From Lunularia cruciata (taxonomy: Eukaryota; Streptophyta; Marchantiopsida; Lunulariales; Lunulariaceae), in contig OX419755.1 in NCBI GenBank assembly GCA_948567375.1, positions 52,098,291-52,162,290 of the forward strand: a stretch of 64,000 nucleotides of DNA, written 5' to 3'. Position numbers and translations under genes: made by a program. The notes below the pieces were generated by a model. It did not search any database, had not been told where the DNA came from, and was given only the letters and a program-made list of their open reading frames with translations. Position 1 is the stretch's first letter, and every line of letters starts with the position of its first letter. Positions 23,901 through 33,153 of this stretch are shown here, in pieces.

Positions 23901-26900
23901 CATAGTGATACGTATTTCTCGCAGTCATTAGCATAGAGTTCTCGATTTCATGGTGGTTTACTAGTCTGTTAGCCATATGTTATTGTCAATTTGTTTCAAT
24001 TATGCCTTTGCTTCAGGTTACATTCAATGCATTCTACATTATGGATTTCTCACTATTCTAGCATTGTGAATCATGTACATCTTGCTTACCGATCATTTGC
24101 AATTCATGAGTTCTGGATAACCCGTTCCCAGAACGGCTTCTGTTCTCATATACCTATATATACAGTCTACCACTATTTTAATTCACATACGGTTTTCCTC
24201 CATGTGGTCTTCAAAGGTTTGCTTATGGACACGTGGGCCCACCTTGTCCATCACTTCATCCGATGCAGATTTTGCCTCTTTTCTTGCCCTTTCCTGCGGT
24301 GCTCTAGGTCCTTTCATGCTTTTCCTTGCTTCTCTGTTCTTTCCTTCTTACACTTCGCCTTTGCTTTTCTTGTTTGAGTAGACTCATCCCTTCCCGTGCA
24401 GCGCTGATGTTTCTTGCTCCCCTCTCGGATTACTAACGAACCTTTGCTTGACAATTGCTCGATGTTTCTTACTCCCCTCTCAAATTACTGACGAACCTTT
24501 GCTTGACAATTGCTCATTGCTGTGTCCTGGATTTTCTCTCTACTAGTGTTTGTGATTTCAGGGATCCATCAGGTATGTCTCGATTCCTTCCCTCCTCTTA
24601 CTCATGTTGATTCATTTCTTTCTTGCCTGATCCTCATTATGCGCCTCCTGCGGTTATTTATGTGCCTGCACTTCTGCTTGCTCTTTCTTTCCACACTTCC
24701 ACTTCTGTTATTCTTCTGTTTTTCGACATTCCCACTACGAATGAGCGGCACTTTAGGGGAGCAACAGAGTTTGCCTTGGCACTCATGAGTTTTCGAGCAG
24801 AAACTCGGTATGAGGGGTACTGACACTTGCGCAGCTACTCCGGCACTGATGAAGTCGCAGGTGTTTTTGTGGAGGTTTACTATGGCCGCCTTCCTGCTTC
24901 CCTTTGCTGTTTAGTGTCTCAGGATTCAAGTGTCCATAGCGCTTGTTGCAATATACTTTATATCCTGTCCTCTTTTGCTTCGCTCTCGGTACCCTGTTAC
25001 ACTTCAACATGTTTCTGCGGCCACACCATCCATACGCTCTCGCATTGTTCCACTCCTCCATTCCCCAGTTAATTCCCTCCCTATTAGTTTTTCTTTGCTC
25101 TTTGCCTGATTCATGGTTTGACCTCTCGTGTTCAACATGTTTCTGCGGCCACACCATCCATACGCTCTCGCATTGTTCCACTCCTCCATTCCCCAGCTAA
25201 TTCCCTCCCTATTAGTTTTTCTTTGCTCTTTGCCTGATTCATGGTTTGACCTCTCACGTCTACAGTGTTCCTACCAGACTCCAGCCCGCGTTTTTTATTT
25301 TCATCGTTCATGCACTGCTTACTGGTGGTCTATTACATAACATTTCCTATTTCTCGTAGTTGTTTGCATAGACGTTATTGATTTCCGTTAGATATATGTT
25401 ATTCTCAATTTGTTCAATTATGCCTTTGCTTCAGGTTACATTCGATGCATTCTACCTTATGGATTTATCACTATTCTAGCATTGTGAATCATGTACATCT
25501 TGCTTACGAATCATTTACATTTCATGAGTTCTGGATAACCCGCGGAAATGGGTTATCCAGAACTTATGGGAACCCGTTATGGGAACGGCTATTGGAACAG
25601 CTTCTGCTCTCATATACCTATATATACCTGAACCTACGGGTGAACAGGATCACCCATTCCCAGAACGGCTTCTATGGTAGGCTTGTTTACCATACCGTTG
25701 TTTAGGAGTTCTACTTGACTTCTTATTTGATGTATATACTGTCTACTGTGTTCCCATCGGATTGAATCCCATACTGTTGATGTTCGAGCCTCCCAGTAAT
25801 TCTTTTCCCACAAGCTTGTATACTGATCGGTTATCCAGGAGTCCTACTTGACTCCTGCACTGATATATAACCAGTAATGAGTCTAACAAGTACTAGTACT
25901 CGTTGGTTTATTCACTGACACGTGGTCCCACACTGCACACTGCCCTTCTCTGTCACAGTACCCGAGGCCACTCACAGCACCCGAGGCATTCCTCCCGAAA
26001 ATCCCCCTCCCCCTTCTGCCCCTTCCTGCCCTTCCTGTTCCCCTTTCCCCTCTACGGATCATTGTTTTCATTTCACTTTTGGTTGCTGTTCGTTCTACTT
26101 TACTCTGTGCACTTTTGACCCCATTTCTATGGCAAATGATATGCTCTGTCCCTGTGTTGTGGGATTCGCTCCTTACTGTCTTTGTTGGATGTCAAACGAC
26201 TTGCTCCTTCCCGTGCCTTCTGACTTAGTTCCTTGCTCTTTCTTTGTTGATTTCACTCAGTTATTTTAATACCTTCTTCATTTGTTGCATCATTGAGTAC
26301 TTCTACTAGTTTTTATCTGCTTTTGATACTAGCATTTGTTTCCTTTCAGGCTTTAACCAGGTATGTCTCGAGTCCCTCACTTATTTCATGCTCAAGTTTT
26401 CAATTTCTGATGCTGATTTATTTGCATCACATAGTCATTCTGCTTATTATTGTTGCTGCCCATTGTTTGGATTTTATGCTTAATACGCTACAACTTTCCC
26501 TTACCCTGAGCGGCGCTGTTGGAAGCAACCGAGTTTGCCTTGGCACTCATGAGTTTTCGAGTTCCTGTTCGAAAACTCATGGAACTTGGCACGAGGGGTA
26601 CTGACTATTGCTCAGCTACTTTGGCACTGCGTGAGGCACCGGTGAAGTCATAGGTGTTTTCGTGGAGGTTTACTATGGCTGCATTCTGCTTCCTTTAGCT
26701 GTTTAGTGTCTCAGGACTCCAGCGTCCATAGTGCTGGTTGTGATATACTTTATATCCTGTCCTCTAAAGCTTCGCTCTCGTTACCCTGTTACACTTCGAC
26801 CCGTCTCTGCAGCCACATCATCCGAGAACTCTTGTTTTATTCCACTCCTCCATTCCCCAACTAATTCACTCCCTAGTAATTTCCCCTTCGAGCTTTGATT

Positions 26901-28761
26901 GCTTCCTGCTTCGACCTCTCGTGTCTACAGTGTTCCTACCTGACTCCAGCCCACATTCTTAATCTTCGTTCACTCACTGCTTGCTGGGGGGCTCTTACAT
27001 CCTGTTTCCTATTCCTCACTATCATTTGCATAGATGCTCTTGATCTCACGTTCTCTACTAGTCCGTTGGCCATCAGAGATTCTCAATTTGTTTCAGTTAT
27101 GCTTTTGCTGCAGGTTACATTTGATGCATTCTCCCTTAGGGATTTAACACTACTCTAGCATTGTGATTCATGTACATATTGCTTATCAATCATTTGCACT
27201 TAATGAGTTCTGGATAACCCGTTCCCAGAACGGTTTCTGCTCTCATTTACCTACATACCTGAACCTACTGGTGCTACATAGGTCGATTACTCCCTCTCAC
27301 CATTCCACCTGCAGCTGGTCATTTCCTCTCCTGCCATTCTGTTGAGCACATACTAGATAATGAATGTCTTATGCTTTTGTTGTTAACTGAAGGCTACAGC
27401 TAATACTGGCCTTCTTACCCCCTAATTTTTCATTTGTTTATCTGATCACCACTTTTAGGAAGAACCGAATCTGCCTTGGCACTCATGAGCAAAAGAACAG
27501 AAACTCGGGTCGGGATATATTGGCATTGCATCCAGCTATCTTGGGACCCCGCAGGGCACAAACGAAGTCGTGGGTGTTATCATGGAGATATACTATGAAA
27601 AGACTGCTTCTCCTTATCGTGTTTTATGTGTTGACGGACTCATGCTGACGTAGAGCTTGCACGGATTAATCCCAGTCCTCATACACTCGCTCCAGGGGCG
27701 TCTCATAATTTTTGAGACTCCGGCAGTTCATGTACTATCCGCTCACATCTTCATGGGGTCACCACGTCATGCTTCTCTCTCAAGATTACACTTGCTCGCA
27801 CTCACTATGTACTGCAGGTACCTATGCATAAAAAGTATCATATTAACCCCTGTATGCAGACTTAAACATGCCCACCTCTGTATATAACTGATAGTTATAT
27901 ACAGAGGTGGTTATATGTGGCGATCTTTACAGGGTCACCATCATATGTCAGAGTCAGAGTCAATGCATGTCAAACGTGGGTATTGAATCGGGTTGTTTAC
28001 AACGGGCTCTGTATTTCATTACATAATATGTGTAAGTTGGTGTAACCCAGATACCACCTTCATTGCAGGTAATTACTACCAAGATGGGAAGTTCATGAAA
28101 GCTTTTTTATCGGAAGAAGAAAGATGAAGGGTCTTTTGCGGCTGGAGAACTTCTTACAAACTGCCATGAAGTTTATTTTTGCACCTTTGATTTTGACCAA
28201 CTACTGAGAATCGTAGGTTACGTTTGTTGTGCAGGGAGCTGGTGAAACTTTTAGGGGGCGCAGTGGCGGGTCTGCATACGATGATTGATGAACACTTCGG
28301 CATCAGTGTTGTCGAGTACATGGCAGCTGGTGCAATTCCTATTGGTTGGTTTCAAGTTCATCCACCAGTTGGGTTTTAGGTAGCTGCTTATAAGCGGGAG
28401 CTGATGATTTCTCTCTGCAGTATGTGCAACAAGGCTTAGAATTGTATGAGTTCTTAGGATGTCGCTGTTTCTGACGATTTCTGGCTAATCTGTTTGTTTG
28501 CTGGTTCTTGTAGCACATAGGTCAGCCGGACCCATGCTAGATATAGTAGTAGATGAAGATGGGCAACGGACTGGTTATCTTGCCGAAACTGCACACGAGT
28601 ATGCGGCAGCTATGTGTACGGTGTTCACCTTGCCAGAAGAGAAGCGAATGCTAATGGCCAGAGCAGCTCGGAGACGAGCGTTAAAATTTTCAGAGACTAG
28701 ATTTGATGACGATTTCAAACATTCTATGAAAAGCATTATAGTGGAGCTGTTCGGCCAATGA
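17978..28761 (+). CDS. ALG11: ALG11 alpha-1,2-mannosyltransferase, seven exons
   Basis: Exons: 17978-18277, 18543-18829, 19315-19501, 19850-19918, 20091-20290, 28235-28344 and 28514-28761. All phases join, giving 466 aa, close to Arabidopsis ALG11/LEW3. ALG11 is a GT4 enzyme at the cytosolic face of the ER that adds the fourth and fifth mannoses to the dolichol-linked oligosaccharide from GDP-mannose. Residues 1-26 form the N-terminal membrane segment; the glycine loop [15 protein letters not shown] spans 41-55; [14 protein letters not shown] and YTHYPTIS lie in exon 2; the GT4 E-x7-E motif is E367/E375 in [15 protein letters not shown]. The ATG at 17978 fits the known N-terminus. Intron 2 uses a GC donor (AACAG|GCAAGT); the others are GT-AG. 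Intron 5 is 7944 bp and full of repeats; the rest are 169-485 bp. The frame is intact, so the gene is probably functional. Confidence 0.94.
18830..19314 (+). other. GC-AG intron in ALG11
   Basis: The exon 2 frame reads ...SIAN then splits a serine codon; only cutting at AG|GCAAGT restores SFWLSSAK in exon 3 (acceptor TTTGCAG at 19314), matching the family's conserved SIAKSxWLS block. A GT cut nearby would break the match. The donor has the strong extended consensus typical of GC introns. Confidence 0.85.
20340..21195 (+). repeat. ALG11 intron-5 repeat module, copy 1
   Basis: This is the most complete copy near the exon 5 donor. Ordered blocks: GTGCCTGCACTTTTGCTAG, GAGCGGCACTTTAGGGGAGC, GAGTTTTCGAGCAGAAACTC, TATGAGGGGTACTGAC, GTCTCAGGACTCAAGCGTCC, ATACTTTATATCCTGTCC, CCATTCCCCAGCTAATTCCC, and the terminal block TGAGTTCTGGATAACCCGTT CCC then AGAACGGCTTCTG. 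It is pyrimidine-rich on the plus strand. There is no coding signature. Confidence 0.85.
21139..21171. repeat. Hairpin, 13-nt arms, 7-nt loop
   Basis: Arms 21139-21151 (CCGTTCCCAGAAC) and 21159-21171 are exact reverse complements. Other copies of this block lack the right arm and go straight from AGAACGGCTTCTG to CTCTCATATACC. Confidence 0.95.
21303..21341 (+). repeat. 12-bp minisatellite, three units
   Basis: AGTTAGTAGGTT is repeated three times head to tail, then runs into TCTGGATCCCCCC, a variant of the terminal block of the intron repeat. Confidence 0.9.
21560..21665 (+). repeat. Direct repeat partner of 27930-28045
   Basis: Shares ordered blocks CGATCTTTAC, GTCAGAGTCAGA, ACGTGGGTAT, GGGTTGTTT, TACAACGGG and TAATATGTGTAAGTT with 27930-28045, near opposite ends of the big intron. 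Confidence 0.7.
22376..22560 (+). repeat. Intron-5 repeat module, partial copy 2
   Basis: Contains GGTTCTGGATAACCCGTTTCC, then ATGGCCGCCTTCTGCTTCC and GTCTCAGGACTCAAGCGGCC. A terminal block joins the middle of the next unit with the first part missing. Confidence 0.7.
22900..23046 (+). repeat. Intron-5 repeat, diverged terminal block
   Basis: GAAATGAGTTCTGGATCTCC followed by CGCTTCTGCTCTCATATACT is a variant terminal block; the CCGTTC/GAACGG stem is lost. It leads directly into copy 3. Confidence 0.6.
23047..23642 (+). repeat. Intron-5 repeat module, copy 3
   Basis: Runs from CTGCTTCCCTTTGCTGTTTA through GTCTCAGGACTCAAGCG, ATACTTTATATCCTGTCC, and GTTCTGGATAACCC to CTCATATACTTATATATAC. It begins mid-unit compared with copy 1. 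The local triplet AGCTCCATAGCTCCATAG is a small slippage. Confidence 0.8.
23643..24163 (+). repeat. Intron-5 repeat module, copy 4
   Basis: Starts CTGCAATATACTTTATATCC and ends GGATAACCCGTTCCCAGAAC plus CTTCTGTTCTCATATACC. It follows copy 3 head to tail in the same orientation. Confidence 0.8.
24405..24515 (+). repeat. 56-bp tandem duplication
   Basis: GATGTTTCTTGCTCCCCTCT ... GACAATTGCTC at 24405-24460 is repeated at 24461-24515 with a few substitutions. Confidence 0.9.
24553..25646 (+). repeat. Intron-5 repeat module, copy 5 with internal 128-bp duplication
   Basis: Contains all blocks of copy 1 from GTGCCTGCACTTCTGCTTGC to the terminal block. Positions 25003-25130 are repeated almost exactly at 25131-25258 (unit begins TTCAACATGTTTCTGCGG), a recent tandem duplication. 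The terminal block carries a hairpin insertion. Confidence 0.85.
25527..25564. repeat. Hairpin, 15-nt arms, 8-nt loop
   Basis: Arms 25527-25541 (AGTTCTGGATAACCC) and 25550-25564 are exact reverse complements. In the other module copies the left arm continues into GTTCCCAGAACGG. Confidence 0.95.
26346..27262 (+). repeat. Intron-5 repeat module, copy 6
   Basis: Opens CAGGCTTTAACCAGGTATGTC (compare CAGGGATCCATCAGGTATGTC in copy 5), then CGAGTTTGCCTTGGCACTC, GAGGGGTACTGAC, GTCTCAGGACTCCAGCGTCC and the terminal block at about 27205. It is more diverged than copies 3-5. Confidence 0.8.
26548..26581. repeat. Hairpin, 13-nt arms, 8-nt loop
   Basis: CATGAGTTTTCGA (26548-26560) is followed by its exact reverse complement at 26569-26581. 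Other copies read GCAGAAACTCGG at this place. Confidence 0.95.
27440..27660 (+). repeat. Intron-5 repeat module, degraded copy 7
   Basis: Has AACCGAATCTGCCTTGGCACTC, ATGAGCAAAAGAACAGAAACTC, then GCACAAACGAAGTCGTGGGTG and a TGTTGACGGACTCATG remnant. It is the most diverged copy. Confidence 0.6.
27872..27910. repeat. Perfect hairpin, 18-nt arms, 3-nt loop
   Basis: CCACCTCTGTATATAACT at 27872-27889, spacer GAT, exact reverse complement at 27893-27910. Confidence 0.95.
27930..28045 (+). repeat. Direct repeat partner of 21560-21665
   Basis: Shares the same ordered blocks as 21560-21665, including GTCAGAGTCAGAGTC and ACGTGGGTATTG. Confidence 0.7.
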
Positions 28762-30150
28762 CAAGTTGTACACTTCGTTCTGTAGCAGAGCAAATTTTTT
28801 TGCCACCTGAAACGAGAAAGAGACTTTTCCCCTTTCCGAAGAAAGATGCTAAGCCGGTAATAATGAAGAGAAGAGAAAAGATATGGTCCTGTTCATTAAT
28901 GGTCACCATACCGCTCGTACTTTGATACTTGTTTCGACTAAAGCAGATCTCGATTTAGTTGATGATTATTCTTCTTCCACACTTTAAGAACGTCTTTCCT
29001 CCAAGGCATCTGGAAATAAATCTTTCTATTGCGCCTATGACGACAGGTTTACTACCATCTTTGATATAAAGACTCCATAGATTTTACAGTACTTAGGAGC
29101 ATGGCTCTGGTGCAGAGAATATCTCGTGAATTCACACACCCATTGAAAATTCACGGGAAGTCACTCTGCAACCAACATACGGTCTGTTTTGTGGCAAATC
29201 CAGCAGTTGCCTGATGCAGTGGAGTAAGGTTTGTATATGTGCGAGACATCTACGAAAAGGAAGAAAAGCTTCTGTATATGTCGCAAGACATCGACAGAAA
29301 GCTTTCACCATTTCCGACAAGGTACGCACTTGATTAATTCTTGGAACTGATCCTATGTCTGCTTTTAGATCGGTGCTCGTACTGTAGACAACATTCAAGT
29401 CTCCGCGAGAAGCAAAATTGGGAACTCAGGCAGGACGTAGTTCTAGCAGAGATGGACTTCACAGTACCCCGACTTTGGCACTCCGACTGTGGAGTATAGT
29501 TCGAGCGACTCCAACACAGTCACCTGACATTGTCGGTACACATGCTGTATCATGCACGGGACAACCTTCCCATCCACAAGGAAGCTGAGGGGGGGAAACT
29601 CAACAAGAACATTCGTTGAGGAGCTCCTTTTCTTGTACTTCAACTCTGTCAATGTCAAGTGTGTGTGTGTTGGAGTAGCTGGAACGACATTCCTGGCATT
29701 GTATCTTTCTGACATGTTGAGCCAAAGGGCCTCAGAACAACTCTGATTGTTGTCAAGACTGCAATCCATTAAACTCTTTTCTACTGTAGAGTGAATTACA
29801 CTATTTCACGTCACTGATTTTTCCTGTTTTCTTTGTAAATGTAGACTATAAAATGTGTATTCATCAAAATTATTGCAATAAAATTAAAATTGGTTATTAT
29901 AAATACTAAACATATCAAGTATTATAAATACTAAATATATCAAGTTAAATTTGAAATTGTTAGTGTGAAGATGAGTTGTTTCAAGGTTGTGATTTTTGAT
30001 ATATTTTTACATTTACAAGAACCGGATTAACTAGTGTGAATACTAGATGTTTTAAGGTAAATTTGAAACATTTAGCAAAATATGGAAGTTCTAGTATATA
30101 TTTTACTAGTTTATTGAAAATTATTCAGATATCAAAAAAACTTCTCTAGA
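28762..30150. other. ALG11 3' UTR and intergenic DNA
   Basis: The first few hundred bases are probably the 3' UTR. Overlapping open frames on both strands at 29132-29769 (60-108 codons) have no recognisable motif. From about 29830 the sequence is strongly AT-rich, with a small direct duplication of a TATTATAAATACTAAA block at about 29900-29940. Confidence 0.4.
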
Positions 30151-30199
30151 AGAAGTCACATCCGTGGATGAGATCTTCTTATCAAATCTAGATGTCATC

Positions 30200-31245
30200 A
30201 TTTTCTTTTGCACCATGTTGAGTTCAATAAGCTAAATCAAACCAAAGATCATTGCCAAAGTGTGCGAAGTAGCATGTAACAATGTACTATCACGAACTTT
30301 ACGTTGTAATTCTTTGTCCAGTATCCCGTACCAAAATTGGACTACCTGGGCCTTAATAATTCCCTAAGTGAAATTGATCAACTGTCTCATGCGAGTGTAT
30401 GCCTCATGTAGGCTCTCTCCAACTTTCCGCCGGAATTCCTGCAAGTTCCTCGACTTGTCAATTTGCACTCTTTGGTAGTTCTGCCTCAAACACTAGAAGA
30501 ATTTCACCATGGGGTTAAACCTTGGTACCACACCACTTCCTGCAGTAGTATACTCCACTTGTAGTAGCACTATCTCCAACTAGTGCACCTCCACTAGCTC
30601 CACCAACACTACTTGAGCTAGAATTCGTAGGCACAACCGATCTACTATGGCCATCGAACCTGAAGTGATAGAGATATAGTTTGGAGACCAATATTGTTTC
30701 CATAACTTGATCTCCTCCAAATGAGCTCTCCTGAACTCATGATAGTCGTCCATCGGCGGACCCTCCAGATGTTGAAACAACCCCTTCCATGCCATGAAAG
30801 GTGTGAATAAAGTCGAGTTTCGCATCTGTTGTAGATCACACAAACTCTCAAACTTTTGGATGAAGTTATCCAACTCAATGGTACCCACCGTACCAGAGTA
30901 ACGCCTAGGGCCTTTGGAGACCCTATAAATCTCGTCCATGACCCACGATAACGGTGCGGACACACCAAGTGCACTCTCAACTGAATCAGCTCCTGTGTTG
31001 AACTCCAACTCAGAGTCAATCTCCTCCCTCATTAGGACCTGAGATACAGGTTGATACCGAGTGCCACTCCGAGTAAACCCATTGCGTATTGTAGTGTTAT
31101 CTCCTCTGGAATCTTCAAAGAACTCCGTCGTGACAAAGTAACCACAACCGCAACCAGAACCACCAACTGCAACCGCAAGTCGCAACCGTAACCACAACCG
31201 CAAGTCGCAACCGCAAGTCGCAACACCACCAAGTGTAAATACCAA
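30200..31245 (-). pseudogene. Retrotransposon gag remnant
   Basis: A 221-codon frame (31245-30580) contains a gag-like core (TIELDNFIQKFESLCDLQ ... HEFRRAHLEEIKLWKQY). After a frameshift near 30580, gag homology continues downstream with RNLQEFRRKVGESLHEAYTR and MRQLI, the usual C-terminal helix of Ty3-type gag. Stops lie between. The N-terminal part is a low-complexity stretch from a CAACCG-type repeat and may not be genuine protein. Confidence 0.6.
31129..31235. repeat. CAACCG/CGCAAGTCGCAAC low-complexity tract
   Basis: Short imperfect tandem units (CAACCGCAA, AGTCGCAAC) repeated about ten times; read on the minus strand inside the gag remnant. Confidence 0.85.
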
Positions 31246-31557
31246 CTAAGCATCACCCACTAATGTAACTCTAACCGAGATAATTACACTAGGGGAAATG
31301 ACAACCTGTAACCTGCCATCATAACATGCACTCTCATGGTCTACAGGTCATCACTTCTTGCCTCACCGGAGAGAAACAAAGGTAGTCTGACTGGTCATCA
31401 CTCCAGCCTCACTATCGAGAGCACACCAGAGCACCAACACTCAAAAGTCAGGGCACCTCACACAAACGTGGTGCACAAACAAGAAGTAGAGAATGGAGGG
31501 GGTCCAATCACAAGAAATCTAAACGAAAACCCTCCATCTCATAAAAAAACACGAGAT

Positions 31558-31571
31558 TGACTCTGCCACCA
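31558..31571 (-). promoter_or_regulatory. Possible degenerate retrotransposon primer-binding site
   Basis: On the minus strand, TGGTGGCAGAGTCA resembles the tRNA-Met primer-site pattern TGGTATCAGAGC and lies about 0.3 kb upstream of the gag remnant in the same orientation. Confidence 0.35.
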
Positions 31572-31706
31572 TTTGGCATTTGACATAAGAGAAGTTCGTA
31601 TCTAAGTCCTAAGCTACCAAGATCACTAAGAATGAGATCAAACTACCTCTCCTAGCCAAAGCTACATGTGTATAGATAACAATGACACAATCACTAGGAC
31701 AACAAG

Positions 31707-31785
31707 TGAGGGTGGACCAGTTGGCTAGGGCACCAGTTTAGGAGCAAGAGATCTAGGAGTCAAACCCTATTGTACATAATCTAAT
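31707..31785 (+). repeat. tRNA-like stretch, possible SINE head
   Basis: GGTGGACCAGTTGGCTAGGG resembles a pol III A box with D-loop, and about 35 nt on TCTAGGAGTCAAACCCTA resembles a decayed B box/T arm. Spacing fits a tRNA-derived SINE. No clear tail or target duplication was seen. Confidence 0.3.
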
Positions 31786-32418
31786 AGGAAAGATAGATTT
31801 TTCCAACCAATTACCAAGATCTACTCAAAACTAGTTAGCCTCACGTCAACAAGCTGACTTGCTGGCCCTTTGTAGCCTCTCATAGCCCATAAGCCTATGC
31901 CTCGAAGCCTCTAAACGCCCAAATGAGGCCTTTCTTCTTGCCACTTTGAACCTCCTCCAAAATTTGTGAAACTTCTCCAAACTTGCAAAAGTCCTCCAAA
32001 CTAGAAAAAGTACTCCAAATCTGGCGTAAAATCCAACCAAAATCTGATGTAAATCCTACAGTTGGCTGTCTGCCAAATCCCCCGCTAGCTTACCATTCGA
32101 GCCAAATTGACAACATGAGTTTCTCAAAATCACAAATTCATGAGAATAGCTTCCCAACTCCACCTTCAATTTGACTTTTTGAGCTCAACTCGCAACAAAT
32201 TGGTCTTGCCTTCACCTCTTGAGCTCAAAATCACAACCACTGCTTGAAATTTGCTCCTTCTTTGCTCAAAAATTGGCCAGCGCTTCTGCACACCGTTTGC
32301 CTTACTGCCAAATCTGCATCAATCAAATGAGCTTCTACACATTAGGGAAAAGCTGAACTTGAATCAAGCTACCAACGATCACCGAGCTTGGAGATACAAC
32401 CAACACTCAAAGTTCCCG

Positions 32419-33153
32419 TGTAATACTCCGTGGACAAGAGAAGAGAGAAAACACAGATTGCACACTCAAATATTTGATGCCCCAAGGGAGCACCTTCTCT
32501 TTATTATATAAACAAAGAGGATCTCCTCCAAGGAAGCTCCACCATAGGATTAGGGACACAGATAGGTGACATGTCAGCAAGCTCCACCCTTGGATTACTT
32601 ACTTGGATGGGTGACCTGTCTGGTCTAGGTCCTATCTGGTTGGTCAAACAAGCTTTGACAGAAGGGAATCTTTTAGGGAATCTTCTTGTAGGGATCTCAG
32701 AATCACGTAAGGTACCGTTGGAAAGCTCTCGACAAGACAAAGCAAGGGGGAGGGAAGGCCAGTCTTTCCTCCTCTAGGGGCAAGGAATCCACACATTTTT
32801 GAGGCCTAATTCATCTGTTTAGGCCTCCGAAATTGCCTTCAAAGATCAGGCATATTTCGATTCCTACTCTATTAGTAGAAGTCCTCTTTTGGTGATACCT
32901 CTTTCTGATCTGTTTAGTCCATCATATGTAACATCCTTCCAGATGTTACCAAACCAATTCTCACCTTTAAATCATATATCTAGCTATTGGTTCTGAGCTT
33001 CTCAAGTCTATTTCGGTTTCTGCCCTATTAGTAGAAGTACTCTTTTGGTGATACTTCTATTTGATCTATTTTGACCATCATGCATAACATCATTCTAGAT
33101 GTTACCAAACCAAATTTCACATCTAGATCATATAGCTAACCCTTGGTATTACA
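32419..33153 (-). repeat. LTR copy c of the TGTAATACC family, with duplicated 5' segment
   Basis: Read on the minus strand it starts TGTAATACCAAGGGTTAG at 33153 and ends GGAGTATTACA at 32419 (735 bp). The first ~150 bp occurs twice in tandem (33153 to about 33003, then about 33000 to 32850). A TATATAATAAAG box precedes the R region. No 5-bp target duplication was found. Confidence 0.8.

Noticed and set aside
29132-29769. Minus-strand frames of 88 and 108 codons downstream of ALG11
   Set aside because: No recognisable motif, no splice context, and competing frames on the plus strand.
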